Below are positions 9,343-18,747 of a stretch of 39,536 nt of DNA, in pieces. The DNA comes from Rhizobium sp. CF122 (GTDB lineage: Bacteria; Pseudomonadota; Alphaproteobacteria; Rhizobiales; Rhizobiaceae). The notes beneath the pieces are model-generated. The model did no database searches. It had not been told where the DNA came from and worked only from the letters and a program-made list of their open reading frames with translations. The translations under genes were made by a program, and so were the position numbers. Positions within the stretch are counted from its first letter, which is position 1. Every line of letters starts with the position of its first letter. The stretch covers positions 1 through 39,536 of the forward strand of contig NZ_AKKA01000076.1 in assembly GCF_000282035.1 (NCBI RefSeq), given 5' to 3'.

Positions 9343-10704
9343 CTATGCAGCCAGAAGCTCGCCCATCGCCTTCAGGAATCGGCGATTGATTTGATCGCGC
9401 GCCACGTGGCGACCGCCCGCGACTTGCTTGCGGCCGAGCGCCCAGACGCTGTCGACGGCCACGCCACCGGCAAAGACCCAGTGATCGAGCAGCTGATCGC
9501 CGGAAAGGTAGGGTACGGCTGTCTTGCCGAGGGAAATGAGGTCGGCTTGGTGGCCGACCGCGATCCCGCCCGGTGCCTTCAGTGCAGCGCCGCCACCGGT
9601 AATCGTAAGATCGAAAAGTCTGCGCGCGGTCGAGCCGCTTGGCGCTGCGATGACATTGCGAGCCCTGAGTGCCAGACGCTCCGAGTATTCGAGCTGGCGC
9701 AGTTCGCCAGGAAGCGAGATCAGGACGTTGGAATCCGAGCCGACGCCGAGGCGGCCGCCTTCTTCGATGAAGAGCGGCGCTTGGAAGGTGCCGTCGCCGA
9801 GGTTGGCTTCGGTGATCGGACAAAGGCCGGCGATCGCGCCGCTGCGCGCCATGCCGCGCCTTTCCTCGTCCGTCATGTGGGTTGCGTGGATCAGGCACCA
9901 GCGACCATCGACAGGCGCATTGGCCAGCAGCCATTCGACGGGCCGCGCGCCCGACCACGCCACGCAGTCCTCGACTTCCTTCACCTGCTCGGCGACATGG
10001 ATATGGATTGGCCCGTCGCCGGCCAGCGCCACGACCTTGACGAGTTCCCCCGGCGTAGTGGCACGGAGGCTGTGCGGGGCAAGACCGAGCTCGGCACCGG
10101 GAAGTCCGCTTGTCATCTTGCGGCAGCCCTCCAACAATGCGGCAAAGCTGTCCAGTGAATTGATGAAGCGCCGTTGGCCATCGATCGGCGCCGCGCCACC
10201 GAAGCCGGAATGGGCATAGAACACCGGAAGCAACGTCAAGCCGATCCCGCTGATATTTGCTGCCGCCCCGATGCGCTCGGCGAGCTCGGCAATGTTGGCA
10301 TAGGGCGTGCCGTCCTTGTCGTGGTGTAAATAATGGAATTCGCCGACACGGGAAAAACCGGCTTCCAGCATCTCCATATAGAGTTGGGCGGCCACGGCCT
10401 CGACATGCTCAGGCGTCATCGAGAGGGCGAACTTGTACATGACGGTACGCCAGCTCCAGAAGCTGTCGTTCGCCGGTCCCCGCACTTCCGCAAGGCCAGC
10501 CATTGCGCGCTGGAAAGCGTGGCTGTGCAGGTTGCTCATCGCGGGAACAAGCGTGTCGTGATGCTCGTCGCCGGGCTCGGCGGCGACGCCCGTTTCAACG
10601 CTTGTGATACGGCCATCGGCGATCGTCAGGCGAACGTCCTTTTGCCACCCGTTCGGCAGAAGTGCTGCGCTTGAATGCAGTGTGGTCGCTACCGTCTGGG
10701 CCAT
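9343..10704 (-). CDS. hutF: Formimidoylglutamate deiminase HutF
   Basis: A 453-residue amidohydrolase that deaminates N-formimino-L-glutamate to N-formyl-L-glutamate and ammonia, step four of the five-step histidine pathway. Zinc ligands are visible: HSHAF near the N-terminus (HxH), HIHVAEQ in the middle, HATHMT after it, and the Asp of GSDSN. ATG 10704 (MAQTVATTL) is chosen since GAGGAG lies ten bases upstream; the open frame extends to 10758 but overlaps the control region. It is divergent from hutI and heads the hutF-hutC unit. With hutG downstream of hutH, this shows the deiminase/deformylase route rather than direct formiminoglutamate hydrolysis. Confidence 0.95.
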   Translation of the reverse strand: MAQTVATTLHSSAALLPNGWQKDVRLTIADGRITSVETGVAAEPGDEHHDTLVPAMSNLHSHAFQRAMAGLAEVRGPANDSFWSWRTVMYKFALSMTPEHVEAVAAQLYMEMLEAGFSRVGEFHYLHHDKDGTPYANIAELAERIGAAANISGIGLTLLPVFYAHSGFGGAAPIDGQRRFINSLDSFAALLEGCRKMTSGLPGAELGLAPHSLRATTPGELVKVVALAGDGPIHIHVAEQVKEVEDCVAWSGARPVEWLLANAPVDGRWCLIHATHMTDEERRGMARSGAIAGLCPITEANLGDGTFQAPLFIEEGGRLGVGSDSNVLISLPGELRQLEYSERLALRARNVIAAPSGSTARRLFDLTITGGGAALKAPGGIAVGHQADLISLGKTAVPYLSGDQLLDHWVFAGGVAVDSVWALGRKQVAGGRHVARDQINRRFLKAMGELLAA

Positions 10705-10784
10705 AACGCTTTTTCTCCTCTTTGGCGCCGCGCATCTTTCTTTTCCATGGAGACGCACAAAATTTCACTTGTCACCTGTTTATT

Positions 10785-10796
10785 ATGTATATACAT
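10785..10796. promoter_or_regulatory. HutC operator (perfect palindrome)
   Basis: ATGTATATACAT is a perfect 12-bp palindrome containing TGTATATACA, which matches the TGTA-N2-TACA site known for HutC in Pseudomonas. It lies 30 bases before the hutI start and 81 bases before the hutF start, so one site could control both directions. I found no second equally good copy near hutC or hutD. Confidence 0.8.
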
Positions 10797-10825
10797 GTTT
10801 CCACATAAAGGAAGGCGCAAAGCTG

Positions 10826-12088
10826 ATGAATGGGAACAAATTTTCAAGCGATGAAGCATCCGGCGATCTCCGTCCACATTTGTGGCGGAATGTGCGATTG
10901 GCGACGCTCGATCCACAAAAGCCGGGTCTCGGCATCGTCGACAAAGGTGCCATTGTTACAGAAGGCGGCCGCATAAGTTTTGTCGGTCCAGAGGCCGACT
11001 TGCCGGTGTCGGCGATCGAGCGCGCCCAAATCACGGATCTCGAAAGTCGCTGGGTGACGCCTGGCCTCGTCGACTGCCACACCCACATCGTCTATGGCGG
11101 CAATCGCGCCCGCGAATTTGAAATGCGCCTGGAAGGCGCGACCTATGAAGAGATCGCGCGCGCCGGCGGCGGCATTGTCTCTTCCGTCAAGGCAACAAAC
11201 GCACTCTCGGTCGAAGGTCTCGTCGAGGCGGCTCTTCCCCGCTTGGATACACTTATTTCCGAAGGCCTGACGACGATCGAGGTAAAGTCGGGCTACGGGC
11301 TGAATATCGACGGCGAACTGAAGATGCTGCGCGCGGCCCGCCAGCTTGAGCAGGTCCGTCCGGTCCGTGTCGTTACCGCCTATCTCGGCGCTCATGCGAC
11401 GCCGGTCGAGTACAAGGGCCGTAACGGTGATTACATCACGGACGTCGTTATCCCGGCTCTCGAATACGCTCATGCCGAGGGCTTGGTCGACGCTGTCGAT
11501 GGCTTCTGTGAAGGGATCGCCTTTTCGACAGTCGAGATCGCGCAGGTCTTCGACAAGGCCGAGGCGCTCGGCCTGCCGGTCAAGCTGCATGCGGAGCAAT
11601 TGTCCAATCTAGGCGGTGCAAAGCTTGCAGCCTCTTACGATGCGCTCTCGGCCGACCACCTCGAGTATCTGGATGCAGAAGGCGCCACGGCGATGGCCGC
11701 GGCTGGTACGGTCGCCGTCCTGCTGCCGGGTGCCTTCTACGCCATCAATGAGAAGCAGAAGCCGCCTGTTCAGGCGCTGCGCGACGCCGGCGCTCGGATC
11801 GCCATCGCCACTGATTGCAATCCGGGTACGTCACCGCTGACCTCGCTGCTCCTGACGATGAACATGTCGGCGACATTGTTCGGTCTCACTGTCGAGGAAT
11901 GCATCGCCGGTGCGACCCGTGAAGGCGCACGCGCCCTCGGACTTTTAGAGGAAACGGGCACGCTCGAGCCCGGCAAGTCCGCAGATTTCGCCATCTGGGA
12001 CGTCGAAAGCCTCGCCGAACTCGTCTACCGCATCGGCTTCAACCCACTTCATGCACATGTCTTCAAGGGCGAAAGGATCGACCGTTGA
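10826..12088 (+). CDS. hutI: Imidazolonepropionase HutI
   Basis: A 420-residue amidohydrolase that opens the ring of 4-imidazolone-5-propionate to give formiminoglutamate, step three of histidine breakdown. The zinc site begins at His85 and His87 ([10 protein letters not shown]); the family segments [31 protein letters not shown] and [10 protein letters not shown] follow. ATG 10826 (MNGNKFSS) is chosen because GGAAGG lies ten bases upstream; the frame stays open back to 10604 but would run through the operator and into hutF. Its TGA overlaps the TTG start of hutH by three bases (TTGA), indicating coupled translation. It is the first gene of hutI-hutH-hutG-hutU. Confidence 0.95.
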   Translation: MNGNKFSSDEASGDLRPHLWRNVRLATLDPQKPGLGIVDKGAIVTEGGRISFVGPEADLPVSAIERAQITDLESRWVTPGLVDCHTHIVYGGNRAREFEMRLEGATYEEIARAGGGIVSSVKATNALSVEGLVEAALPRLDTLISEGLTTIEVKSGYGLNIDGELKMLRAARQLEQVRPVRVVTAYLGAHATPVEYKGRNGDYITDVVIPALEYAHAEGLVDAVDGFCEGIAFSTVEIAQVFDKAEALGLPVKLHAEQLSNLGGAKLAASYDALSADHLEYLDAEGATAMAAAGTVAVLLPGAFYAINEKQKPPVQALRDAGARIAIATDCNPGTSPLTSLLLTMNMSATLFGLTVEECIAGATREGARALGLLEETGTLEPGKSADFAIWDVESLAELVYRIGFNPLHAHVFKGERIDR

Positions 12089-13620
12089 CCATTACCCTTC
12101 ATCCCGGCTCCGTTTCGCTCAAGGAACTGGAGACGATCTACTGGACCGGTGAGCCAGCAAAGCTCGACGCTTCCTTTGACGCCGGCATTGCGAAGGCCGC
12201 TTCACGCATTGCCGAGATTGCGGCTGGCAATGCGCCGGTCTACGGCATCAATACAGGCTTCGGAAAGCTCGCGTCTATCAAGATCGATAGCGCCGATGTG
12301 GCGACGCTTCAGCGCAACCTTATCCTCTCGCATTGCTGCGGCGTCGGCGCGCCGCTGCCTGAAAACGTCGTTCGTTTGATCATGGCCCTGAAGTTGGTTT
12401 CGCTTGGTCGTGGCGCGTCTGGCGTGCGGCTGGAACTGGTGCGGCTGATCGAAGGCATGTTGGAAAAAGGCGTCATCCCGGTCATCCCGGAAAAGGGTTC
12501 CGTTGGCGCCTCGGGCGACCTTGCCCCCCTCGCCCACATGGCCGCCGTGATGATGGGCGAAGCCGAAGCCTTCTTTGCCGGCGAGCGTCTTTCTGGCAGT
12601 GCGGCTCTCGAAAGCGCCGGACTGAAACCCGTCGTGCTCGCTGCGAAGGAAGGCCTCGCACTGATCAATGGTACGCAGACCTCAACGGCGCTGGCTCTTG
12701 CCGGTCTTTTCCGCGCACATCGGGCAGCACAGGCGGCCTTGATTACCGGAGCCATGTCGACGGACGCAGCCATGGGTTCGTCCGCGCCCTTCCATCCGGA
12801 CATTCACACATTGCGTGGCCATAGGGGCCAGATCGACACGGCTTTAGCACTTCGGGGACTTCTCGAAGGCTCGGTGATCCGTCAGAGCCATATTGAAGGC
12901 GACGAGCGCGTGCAGGATCCCTACTGCATCCGCTGTCAGCCCCAGGTCGACGGCGCCTGCCTGGATCTGCTGCGCTCGGTTGCTCGGACGCTGGAAATCG
13001 AAGCGAACGCTGTCACCGACAACCCGCTGGTGCTTTCGGACAACTCGGTTGTGTCCGGCGGCAACTTCCATGCCGAGCCAGTCGCCTTCGCAGCGGATCA
13101 GATCGCCCTTGCTATCTGTGAAATCGGCGCGATCGCGCAGCGGCGTATCGCCCTCTTGGTCGACCCTGCGCTTTCCTACGGATTGCCGGCCTTCCTGGCA
13201 AAGAAGCCCGGCCTCAACTCCGGCCTGATGATTGCGGAAGTAACGTCCGCGGCACTCATGTCGGAAAACAAGCAGATGTCGCACCCGGCCTCCGTCGACT
13301 CGACGCCGACGTCGGCCAATCAGGAAGATCATGTCTCCATGGCCTGCCACGGTGCCCGTCGGCTGCTGCCGATGACTGACAACCTCTTCAATATTGTCGG
13401 CATCGAAGCCCTGACCGCAGCCCAGGGCGTGGAGTTCCGCGCCCCCCTGACAACCAGCCCTGAACTGCAGAAGGCGATTTCGACAATCCGCAGCGCAGTG
13501 CCGAGCCTGGAGCTCGATCGCTACATGGCAAACGACCTCGAGGCGGCAGGCGATCTCATCGCGACGGGCACGCTCAATGCATCCGTCTCGCCCGGCATCC
13601 TACCCGTTCTGGAGAGCTGA
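12085..13620 (+). CDS. hutH: Histidine ammonia-lyase HutH
   Basis: A 511-residue enzyme that removes ammonia from L-histidine to form trans-urocanate, the first step and the source of the pathway inducer. The MIO cofactor triad Ala142-Ser143-Gly144 is present in [15 protein letters not shown], and the conserved [16 protein letters not shown] and QEDHVSMA segments are intact. The start is TTG 12085, supported by AAGGA about eight bases upstream and by similarity of MTITLHPGS to the family N-terminus. It overlaps the end of hutI and is followed after one base by hutG. Length is normal for the family. Confidence 0.96.
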   Translation: MTITLHPGSVSLKELETIYWTGEPAKLDASFDAGIAKAASRIAEIAAGNAPVYGINTGFGKLASIKIDSADVATLQRNLILSHCCGVGAPLPENVVRLIMALKLVSLGRGASGVRLELVRLIEGMLEKGVIPVIPEKGSVGASGDLAPLAHMAAVMMGEAEAFFAGERLSGSAALESAGLKPVVLAAKEGLALINGTQTSTALALAGLFRAHRAAQAALITGAMSTDAAMGSSAPFHPDIHTLRGHRGQIDTALALRGLLEGSVIRQSHIEGDERVQDPYCIRCQPQVDGACLDLLRSVARTLEIEANAVTDNPLVLSDNSVVSGGNFHAEPVAFAADQIALAICEIGAIAQRRIALLVDPALSYGLPAFLAKKPGLNSGLMIAEVTSAALMSENKQMSHPASVDSTPTSANQEDHVSMACHGARRLLPMTDNLFNIVGIEALTAAQGVEFRAPLTTSPELQKAISTIRSAVPSLELDRYMANDLEAAGDLIATGTLNASVSPGILPVLES

Positions 13621-13621
13621 C

Positions 13622-14422
13622 ATGGCTGTATTCGAAGTTAAACAGGGCTCATCTCCAGTCATCCTCGCGTTTCCCCACACGGGGATCGACGTTCCCGGTG
13701 ATCTCTGGGAGCGTTTGAACGAAAACGGCAGGATTCTTGCCGATACCGACTGGCACATTCATCACCTCTATGATGGCCTGCTGTCAGACGCGACCACCGT
13801 GCGCGCAACGTTCCACCGCTACGTCATCGATGCGAACCGCGATCCGGCCGGTGTCAGCCTCTATCCCGGCCAGAACACCACCGGTCTTATTCCGGAAACG
13901 GATTTCGACGGAAAGGCGATCTGGAAGGATAGGCAGGGGCCTGGTGAGGCCGACATCGCGGCGCGGCTGCGGGACTTTCACGCGCCTTATCACGCAGCAC
14001 TTGCCGCCGAGATTGAGCGTGTGAGGGCCATCCATGGCGTGGCGATCCTCTACGACTGCCACTCGATCCGCTCCCACATTCCGTTCCTCTTCGAGGGCAA
14101 GCTGCCGGATTTCAATATCGGCACGGATATGGGCAAGACCTGCGATGGCGCCATCGAGCAGGCGACGCTCACCGTCGTTGAAGCCGCTGAGGGTTACGAC
14201 AGCGTGCTCAACGGCCGCTTCAAGGGCGGCTGGACGACACGCCATTACGGCCAGCCCGAGATCGCCGTGCACGCCATCCAGATGGAGCTCGCACAATCGA
14301 CGCATCTCCAGACCGAGGCGCCACCCTTCGCCTATGACGCCGCGAAGGCAAAGCGTCTTCGCGTCCATCTCAAAGACATTCTGGTGCGCATTGAACAGAT
14401 CGCGCCGGGCCTGAAACGATAA
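13622..14422 (+). CDS. hutG: N-formylglutamate deformylase HutG
   Basis: A 266-residue N-formylglutamate amidohydrolase that yields glutamate and formate, the last step of this route. Family segments visible are PHTGIDVP near the N-terminus, [26 protein letters not shown] and the C-terminal [11 protein letters not shown]; the Asp and His residues in these are the likely metal ligands. ATG 13622 begins one base after the hutH stop; the same frame extends upstream inside hutH but that part is not family-like. This is the FGase-type HutG, unrelated to the ureohydrolase-type HutG of enteric and Gram-positive bacteria, which fits the presence of hutF. Confidence 0.94.
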   Translation: MAVFEVKQGSSPVILAFPHTGIDVPGDLWERLNENGRILADTDWHIHHLYDGLLSDATTVRATFHRYVIDANRDPAGVSLYPGQNTTGLIPETDFDGKAIWKDRQGPGEADIAARLRDFHAPYHAALAAEIERVRAIHGVAILYDCHSIRSHIPFLFEGKLPDFNIGTDMGKTCDGAIEQATLTVVEAAEGYDSVLNGRFKGGWTTRHYGQPEIAVHAIQMELAQSTHLQTEAPPFAYDAAKAKRLRVHLKDILVRIEQIAPGLKR

Positions 14423-14447
14423 CGATCACTCGACAGGGGGAACCCGC

Positions 14448-16136
14448 ATGACTGCAAACCCACGCCACAACATTCGCGAGATCCGCGCACCGCGCGGCAA
14501 TGAGCTCAACGCCAAGAGCTGGATGACCGAAGCGCCGCTGCGCATGCTGATGAACAACCTTGACCCTGACGTGGCAGAAAATCCGAACGAGCTCGTGGTC
14601 TATGGCGGCATCGGCCGTGCGGCTCGCACCTGGGACGACTTCGACCGGATCGCAGCGACCCTGAAGACGTTGAACGAGGATGAAACGCTCCTTGTGCAAT
14701 CCGGCAAGCCAGTCGCCGTCTTCCGCACGCACAAGGATGCTCCACGCGTCCTGATCGCGAACTCGAACCTCGTCCCGCACTGGGCGACCTGGGATCATTT
14801 CAACGAGCTCGATAAGAAGGGCCTTGCCATGTACGGCCAGATGACGGCCGGCTCGTGGATCTACATCGGCACGCAAGGCATCGTTCAAGGTACCTACGAA
14901 ACCTTCGTCGAGGCAGGCCGCCAGCACTACGACGGCAACCTTAAGGGCAAGTGGATCCTGACCGGCGGGCTCGGCGGCATGGGTGGCGCACAACCGCTCG
15001 CTGCTGTCATGGCTGGCGCCTGCTGCCTGGCTGTCGAAAGCGACGAAACCCGCATCGATTTCCGTCTCCGCACCCGCTACGTCGACGAAAAGGCAAAGAC
15101 GCTCGACGAAGCGTTGGCACTGATCGACAAGTGGACGAAGGCCGGTGAGGCAAAGTCGGTCGGTTTGCTCGGCAATGCCGCCGAGATATTCCCGGAACTC
15201 GTTCGTCGCATGAAGGCCGGCGGTGCGCGCCCCGATATCGTGACCGATCAGACCTCCGCGCACGACCCGCGCAACGGCTACCTGCCTGCAGGCTGGACGG
15301 TCGAGGAAGCCAAGGCCAAGCGGGAGACCGATCCGAAGTCGGTAGAAGTCGCCGCGCGCGCCTCCATGAGGCAGCACGTAGAGGCCATGGTCGCCTTCTG
15401 GGATGCCGGCGTTCCGACGCTCGACTATGGCAACAACATCCGTCAGGTCGCCAAGGATGAAGGCCTCGAGAACGCCTTCGCCTTCCCGGGTTTCGTGCCG
15501 GCCTATATTCGTCCGCTCTTCTGCCGCGGTATAGGTCCGTTCCGTTGGGCGGCGCTCTCCGGGGACCCGGAAGATATCTACAAGACCGACGCCAAGGTGA
15601 AGGAACTGCTGCCCGACAACAAGCACCTGCACAACTGGCTTGATATGGCACGTGAACGCATCGCCTTTCAGGGTCTGCCGGCGCGCATTTGCTGGGTTGG
15701 GCTCGGCGATCGCCATCGCCTCGGCCTTGCCTTCAACGAGATGGTGAAGAACGGCGAGCTGAAGGCGCCGATCGTCATTGGCCGCGACCACCTGGACTCT
15801 GGCTCGGTCGCGTCGCCGAACCGCGAGACGGAAGCGATGAAGGACGGTTCGGATGCCGTTTCTGACTGGCCGCTGCTGAATGCGCTCCTGAATACGGCGT
15901 CTGGCGCGACCTGGGTGTCGCTCCATCACGGCGGCGGCGTCGGCATGGGCTTCTCACAGCATTCCGGGATGGTCATCTGCGCCGACGGCACGGACGATGC
16001 AGCGCGGCGCTTGGAGCGCGTCCTCTGGAACGACCCAGCGACCGGCGTCATGCGCCATGCCGATGCCGGCTATGAGATCGCCGTCGATTGCGCCAAGGAA
16101 CAGGGTCTGCGTCTGCCGGCAATTCTGGGGAATTGA
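14448..16136 (+). CDS. hutU: Urocanate hydratase HutU
   Basis: A 562-residue enzyme that hydrates urocanate to 4-imidazolone-5-propionate using tightly bound NAD as an electrophile. The NAD-binding loop [10 protein letters not shown] and the active-site cysteine segment [17 protein letters not shown] are both intact, as is [16 protein letters not shown] near the C-terminus. It starts 25 bases after hutG with GGGG about seven bases before the ATG, and ends the hutIHGU run. Its stop is only 16 bases from the convergent toxin gene, so no obvious terminator separates them. Confidence 0.96.
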   Translation: MTANPRHNIREIRAPRGNELNAKSWMTEAPLRMLMNNLDPDVAENPNELVVYGGIGRAARTWDDFDRIAATLKTLNEDETLLVQSGKPVAVFRTHKDAPRVLIANSNLVPHWATWDHFNELDKKGLAMYGQMTAGSWIYIGTQGIVQGTYETFVEAGRQHYDGNLKGKWILTGGLGGMGGAQPLAAVMAGACCLAVESDETRIDFRLRTRYVDEKAKTLDEALALIDKWTKAGEAKSVGLLGNAAEIFPELVRRMKAGGARPDIVTDQTSAHDPRNGYLPAGWTVEEAKAKRETDPKSVEVAARASMRQHVEAMVAFWDAGVPTLDYGNNIRQVAKDEGLENAFAFPGFVPAYIRPLFCRGIGPFRWAALSGDPEDIYKTDAKVKELLPDNKHLHNWLDMARERIAFQGLPARICWVGLGDRHRLGLAFNEMVKNGELKAPIVIGRDHLDSGSVASPNRETEAMKDGSDAVSDWPLLNALLNTASGATWVSLHHGGGVGMGFSQHSGMVICADGTDDAARRLERVLWNDPATGVMRHADAGYEIAVDCAKEQGLRLPAILGN

Positions 16137-16152
16137 CCTGTTGTGCCGGGCC

Positions 16153-16536
16153 TCAAAATTCCATGAGGCCCGGATACTGCAGCACGGTCTGATCAACTGT
16201 GACCAAGGGAACGCCTTCGATCTTTGACTGGGCAATCAGCATACGGTCGAAGGGATCCTTGTGGATCGGCGGGAGTGCCGCGATTGCAAGCGCATGCTCG
16301 CCGTTGATCGGCAGCTCGACATAACCATTTTGGAGAAGGCGCTCTCTCAGCATCGAGGGATCGGCGCGAAAATCGGGGCGGATCTGCGCTTGGTTGATCG
16401 CGATTTCCCAGAGGCTGGCGGGGCTGAAAAGGAGCTCGTTCTGGTCGTCCTCGATCAGCGCTCGCAGACGATCAGGCAGCCGCTCGCTATCGCCGCCTGC
16501 CCAGATTAGAATGTGTGTATCAAGGAGTAGCCTCAT
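16153..16536 (-). CDS. vapC: VapC-type toxin, PIN-domain ribonuclease
   Basis: A 127-residue PIN domain protein expected to cut RNA when not held by its antitoxin. Acidic active-site residues are in place: Asp6 (LLLDTHIL), Glu44 (SLWEIA), Asp94/Asp97 (HKDPFDRML) and Asp115 (VTVDQ). The ATG overlaps the antitoxin stop by four bases (16533-16536), the usual coupling for such pairs. It is convergent with hutU and sits inside the hut locus, between hutU and hutD. No truncation is seen, so it is probably active. The substrate RNA cannot be told from sequence. Confidence 0.9.
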   Translation of the reverse strand: MRLLLDTHILIWAGGDSERLPDRLRALIEDDQNELLFSPASLWEIAINQAQIRPDFRADPSMLRERLLQNGYVELPINGEHALAIAALPPIHKDPFDRMLIAQSKIEGVPLVTVDQTVLQYPGLMEF

Positions 16537-16790
16537 TCGGGGAACTGTTCGCCCTCACTGAATATCTCCTCGATCTCATCGGCCATCATGGTGTCGAAAT
16601 CGTCGGGAACTAAGATCATGCCTTTCATGAAGCCGATCCGCCGCTTCTTCGGGGCATCGGCCTCTTCGAGGGGAACGACTTTCACCAGGGGTTTCCCGGC
16701 CTTGGCGATGATGAATGCCTCACCTTTCGCGGCCTTCTCGATAAGTCGCGACAGGTGTGTCTTCGCTTCGTGTATGTTCACGGTCTGCAT
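16533..16790 (-). CDS. Antitoxin, Phd/YefM family, partner of the PIN toxin
   Basis: An 85-residue protein beginning MQTVNIHEAKTHLSRLIEKA, the Phd/YefM DNA-binding fold, followed by EAFIIAKAGKPLVKVVPL and an acidic toxin-binding tail rich in Asp and Glu. GAGG lies five bases before the ATG. It should neutralise the overlapping PIN toxin and repress its own promoter. Upstream, ACTTAGT occurs twice (16805-16811 and 16819-16825), a candidate operator. Often named VapB by position, although the fold is Phd-like. It is divergent from hutD by 69 bases. Confidence 0.88.
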   Translation of the reverse strand: MQTVNIHEAKTHLSRLIEKAAKGEAFIIAKAGKPLVKVVPLEEADAPKKRRIGFMKGMILVPDDFDTMMADEIEEIFSEGEQFPE

Positions 16791-16804
16791 AGCTGCCTCG
16801 ATAG

Positions 16805-16825
16805 ACTTAGTCCAATAAACTTAGT
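16805..16825. promoter_or_regulatory. Paired ACTTAGT repeats upstream of the antitoxin, candidate operator
   Basis: ACTTAGT at 16805-16811 and again at 16819-16825, a 14-base period, lie 15-35 bases before the antitoxin ATG and 35-55 bases before hutD. Their position over the toxin-antitoxin promoter suggests autoregulation by the Phd-type protein; the same sites could affect hutD. Confidence 0.35.
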
Positions 16826-16859
16826 TCACCCTGCCTTCCCTTGCAATGATGGAGCCCAA

Positions 16860-17444
16860 ATGACCCGCGCCGCCGTTCTCAGATCCAGCACCTATCGCGG
16901 CATGCCGTGGAAGAACGGAGGCGGCGAGACCATCGAAATTGCGGTCTCGCCGGAGGGCGCGGCACTGTCTGATTTCGATTGGCGCGTCAGCATGGCAACG
17001 GTTGAAACGGATGGGCCGTTCTCGATCTTTACCGGCATCGACCGGACGCTTGCGATCCTTGAAGGCAACGGCATGTCGCTGACAATCGACGACAACGCGC
17101 CTGTGTTGTTAAAACAGGACAGCGCTCCCCTCGCCTTTCCCGCGGATGTCGCGGTGGCGGCAACGCTCGCCGAGGGACCGATCACGGACCTGAACGTCAT
17201 GACCCGGCGCAACGGACTGCGCCATTGGGTCGAGAGGGTTGATGTCGATTCCACGGCGACTGTGCATCCAGCCGCACCGACATGGTTTCTCCTGTGTCAT
17301 CAAGGAACCCTCACCGTCGAATGGAGCGGTGAGCACGCCGATCTTGGTCCCAAGGATGCGCTTCTTCTTCAGGGAGCCAAAGGCAAGGATGTCGCGGTGA
17401 GCGGCAAAGCGTGCTGCTTTCTGATCTCTATCGATCCGATCTGA
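16860..17444 (+). CDS. hutD: HutD family protein
   Basis: A 194-residue cupin-fold protein of the HutD/Ves family, starting MTRAAVLRSSTYRGMPWKNG, with the family-typical KNGGGETIEIAVSP and DFDWRVSMATVE segments. In Pseudomonas HutD acts as a governor that limits hut expression, perhaps by binding excess urocanate or formylated intermediates; its biochemical action here is not shown by sequence. ATG 16860 has GGAG five bases upstream; the frame opens further upstream to 16755 but overlaps the antitoxin gene. It is cut off from hutU by the toxin-antitoxin pair, so it must have its own promoter or rely on readthrough. Confidence 0.88.
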   Translation: MTRAAVLRSSTYRGMPWKNGGGETIEIAVSPEGAALSDFDWRVSMATVETDGPFSIFTGIDRTLAILEGNGMSLTIDDNAPVLLKQDSAPLAFPADVAVAATLAEGPITDLNVMTRRNGLRHWVERVDVDSTATVHPAAPTWFLLCHQGTLTVEWSGEHADLGPKDALLLQGAKGKDVAVSGKACCFLISIDPI

Positions 17445-17548
17445 CAGGAATCTCCTCAGTAAGAGCGATGCCAGTTGGCGGACCGTAGGTGGCCAAGGCT
17501 CGAATGTTCACGCCCGTCTTAGAGGCCAAAACAATATTGTCCTTATAG

Positions 17549-17570
17549 TCTATAAAATAGATAGTTTTAT
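17549..17570. promoter_or_regulatory. AT-rich inverted repeats upstream of the taurine-type operon
   Basis: Two overlapping inverted repeats: TCTAT-AAA-ATAGA (17549-17561) and ATAAAA-N7-TTTTAT (17552-17570). They lie about 90-110 bases before the binding-protein gene, in a 215-base gap that should hold the operon promoter. A sulfur-responsive activator or repressor site is possible; the regulator is not identified. Confidence 0.3.
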
Positions 17571-17659
17571 CTGTGTGCGAGTGGGTGCCCGCCCTAATGT
17601 TTCCATGTCGAAACAAGTTCAGGCGCTGAAGCTGATGCTCAGCCGCAAGGGGGCGAAAC

Positions 17660-18673
17660 ATGAAGATCAGGACATTATTGGCGGCAATTACGCTCGGCTC
17701 CGCAAGCCTGTTGGCGCCTTTTGTTGCCCAGGCAGCCGACAAGAAAGTGGTTGTTGCCTACCAGACCGACGCGCTGCCGTCATCGGTGGCAATTGCCAAT
17801 GGCGAACTCGCCAAGGCAACCGGCTATGAGATCGATTTCCGCAAGTTCAACTCAGGCGCCGAGATTTTCGCGGCCATCGCCTCGGGTGACGTGCAGGTCG
17901 GCTATGTCGGCTCGAGCCCGTTTGCGGCTGCGACGTCCCGCGGATTGGAGGTCAAGGCTTTCTACCTCTCCTCGATCTCCGGCATCGACGAGGCGCTCGT
18001 CGTTCGCAACGGTTCGGGCATATCATCTCTGTCTGACCTGAAAGGCAAGAAGCTCGCTGCCGCGCCCGTCTCCACCGACCATTATCAGCTCTTGGCGTTG
18101 ATCAGGTCGCTGGGCCTGACGGAAAAGGATGTGCAGGTCTTTGCAATTCCGCAGCCGGAGATCGTGGCCAGCTACAATCGCGGAGACATTGATGGCGGTT
18201 TTGTGTGGGATCCGGCACTGAGCGAATTGAAGAAGAATGGCAAGGTGCTGGTCACATCCAAGGATGTCGCCGACAAGGGCGCTCCAACCTTCTCCGCCTG
18301 GGTCGCAGCATCGAAGTTCGCCGATGAGAACAAGGCGTTCCTGAAGACCTTCGCCAGCGTCATCAACAAGTACTATGCCTCCTTCGCAGCGGATAAGAAG
18401 GCTTGGGATGCCGACAGCGAGAATGCCAAGCTGCTCGCCAAGACACTTGGTGGAACGCCCGAGCAGCAGGCTGGCGCACTCAAGAACCTGACACTTCTGA
18501 CGCCTGACGTACAAGCTTCCGAAGCCTGGCTCGGCGGCGGCGAAAAGTCGGGCGCCGCCAAAATCCTCAAGGATACGGCCGCCTTCCTGAAGGATCAGGG
18601 CAAAGTGACCGAAGTGCTGCCGAGCTACGCGGCCTTTGTCACGCCGGATGCACTCGTCAACGCAAGTAACTGA
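17660..18673 (+). CDS. tauA: Taurine/sulfonate ABC transporter substrate-binding protein (TauA-like)
   Basis: A 337-residue periplasmic binding protein with a signal peptide (MKIRTLLAAITLGSASLLAPFVAQA-AD). VVAYQTDALPSSVAIANGEL, IASGDVQVGYVGSSPFAAA and NRGDIDGGFVWDPAL match the NMT1/TauA family that captures taurine and other alkanesulfonates or nitrate. TauA-like is preferred over SsuA by the FVWDPAL segment and by context, but the ligand is inferred. GGGGGCG precedes the ATG. A perfect palindrome separates it from the ATPase gene, which may raise its expression over the membrane parts. Together with the next two genes it makes a complete importer. Confidence 0.88.
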   Translation: MKIRTLLAAITLGSASLLAPFVAQAADKKVVVAYQTDALPSSVAIANGELAKATGYEIDFRKFNSGAEIFAAIASGDVQVGYVGSSPFAAATSRGLEVKAFYLSSISGIDEALVVRNGSGISSLSDLKGKKLAAAPVSTDHYQLLALIRSLGLTEKDVQVFAIPQPEIVASYNRGDIDGGFVWDPALSELKKNGKVLVTSKDVADKGAPTFSAWVAASKFADENKAFLKTFASVINKYYASFAADKKAWDADSENAKLLAKTLGGTPEQQAGALKNLTLLTPDVQASEAWLGGGEKSGAAKILKDTAAFLKDQGKVTEVLPSYAAFVTPDALVNASN

Positions 18674-18700
18674 AATAGCGAATAATCCTCCCATCCGAGC

Positions 18701-18726
18701 ACGCTGGCGCGATATCGCGCCAGCGT
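18701..18726. repeat. Perfect 26-bp palindrome between binding protein and ATPase genes
   Basis: Bases 18701-18726 equal their own reverse complement throughout (arms ACGCTGGCGCGAT and ATCGCGCCAGCGT). It begins 27 bases after the binding-protein stop and ends 21 bases before the ATPase start. In RNA it would fold into a very stable hairpin of about 11 bp, likely protecting the upstream transcript or partly ending transcription, so that more binding protein than ATPase is made. No long U-tract follows. Confidence 0.75.
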
Positions 18727-18747
18727 CATAATATGAAGAGACGGCAC

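Noticed and set aside
14370..15929. Long minus-strand open frame (519 codons) opposite hutU
   Set aside because: It is the antisense shadow of a high-GC gene with full HutU motifs; the translation has no recognisable domain.
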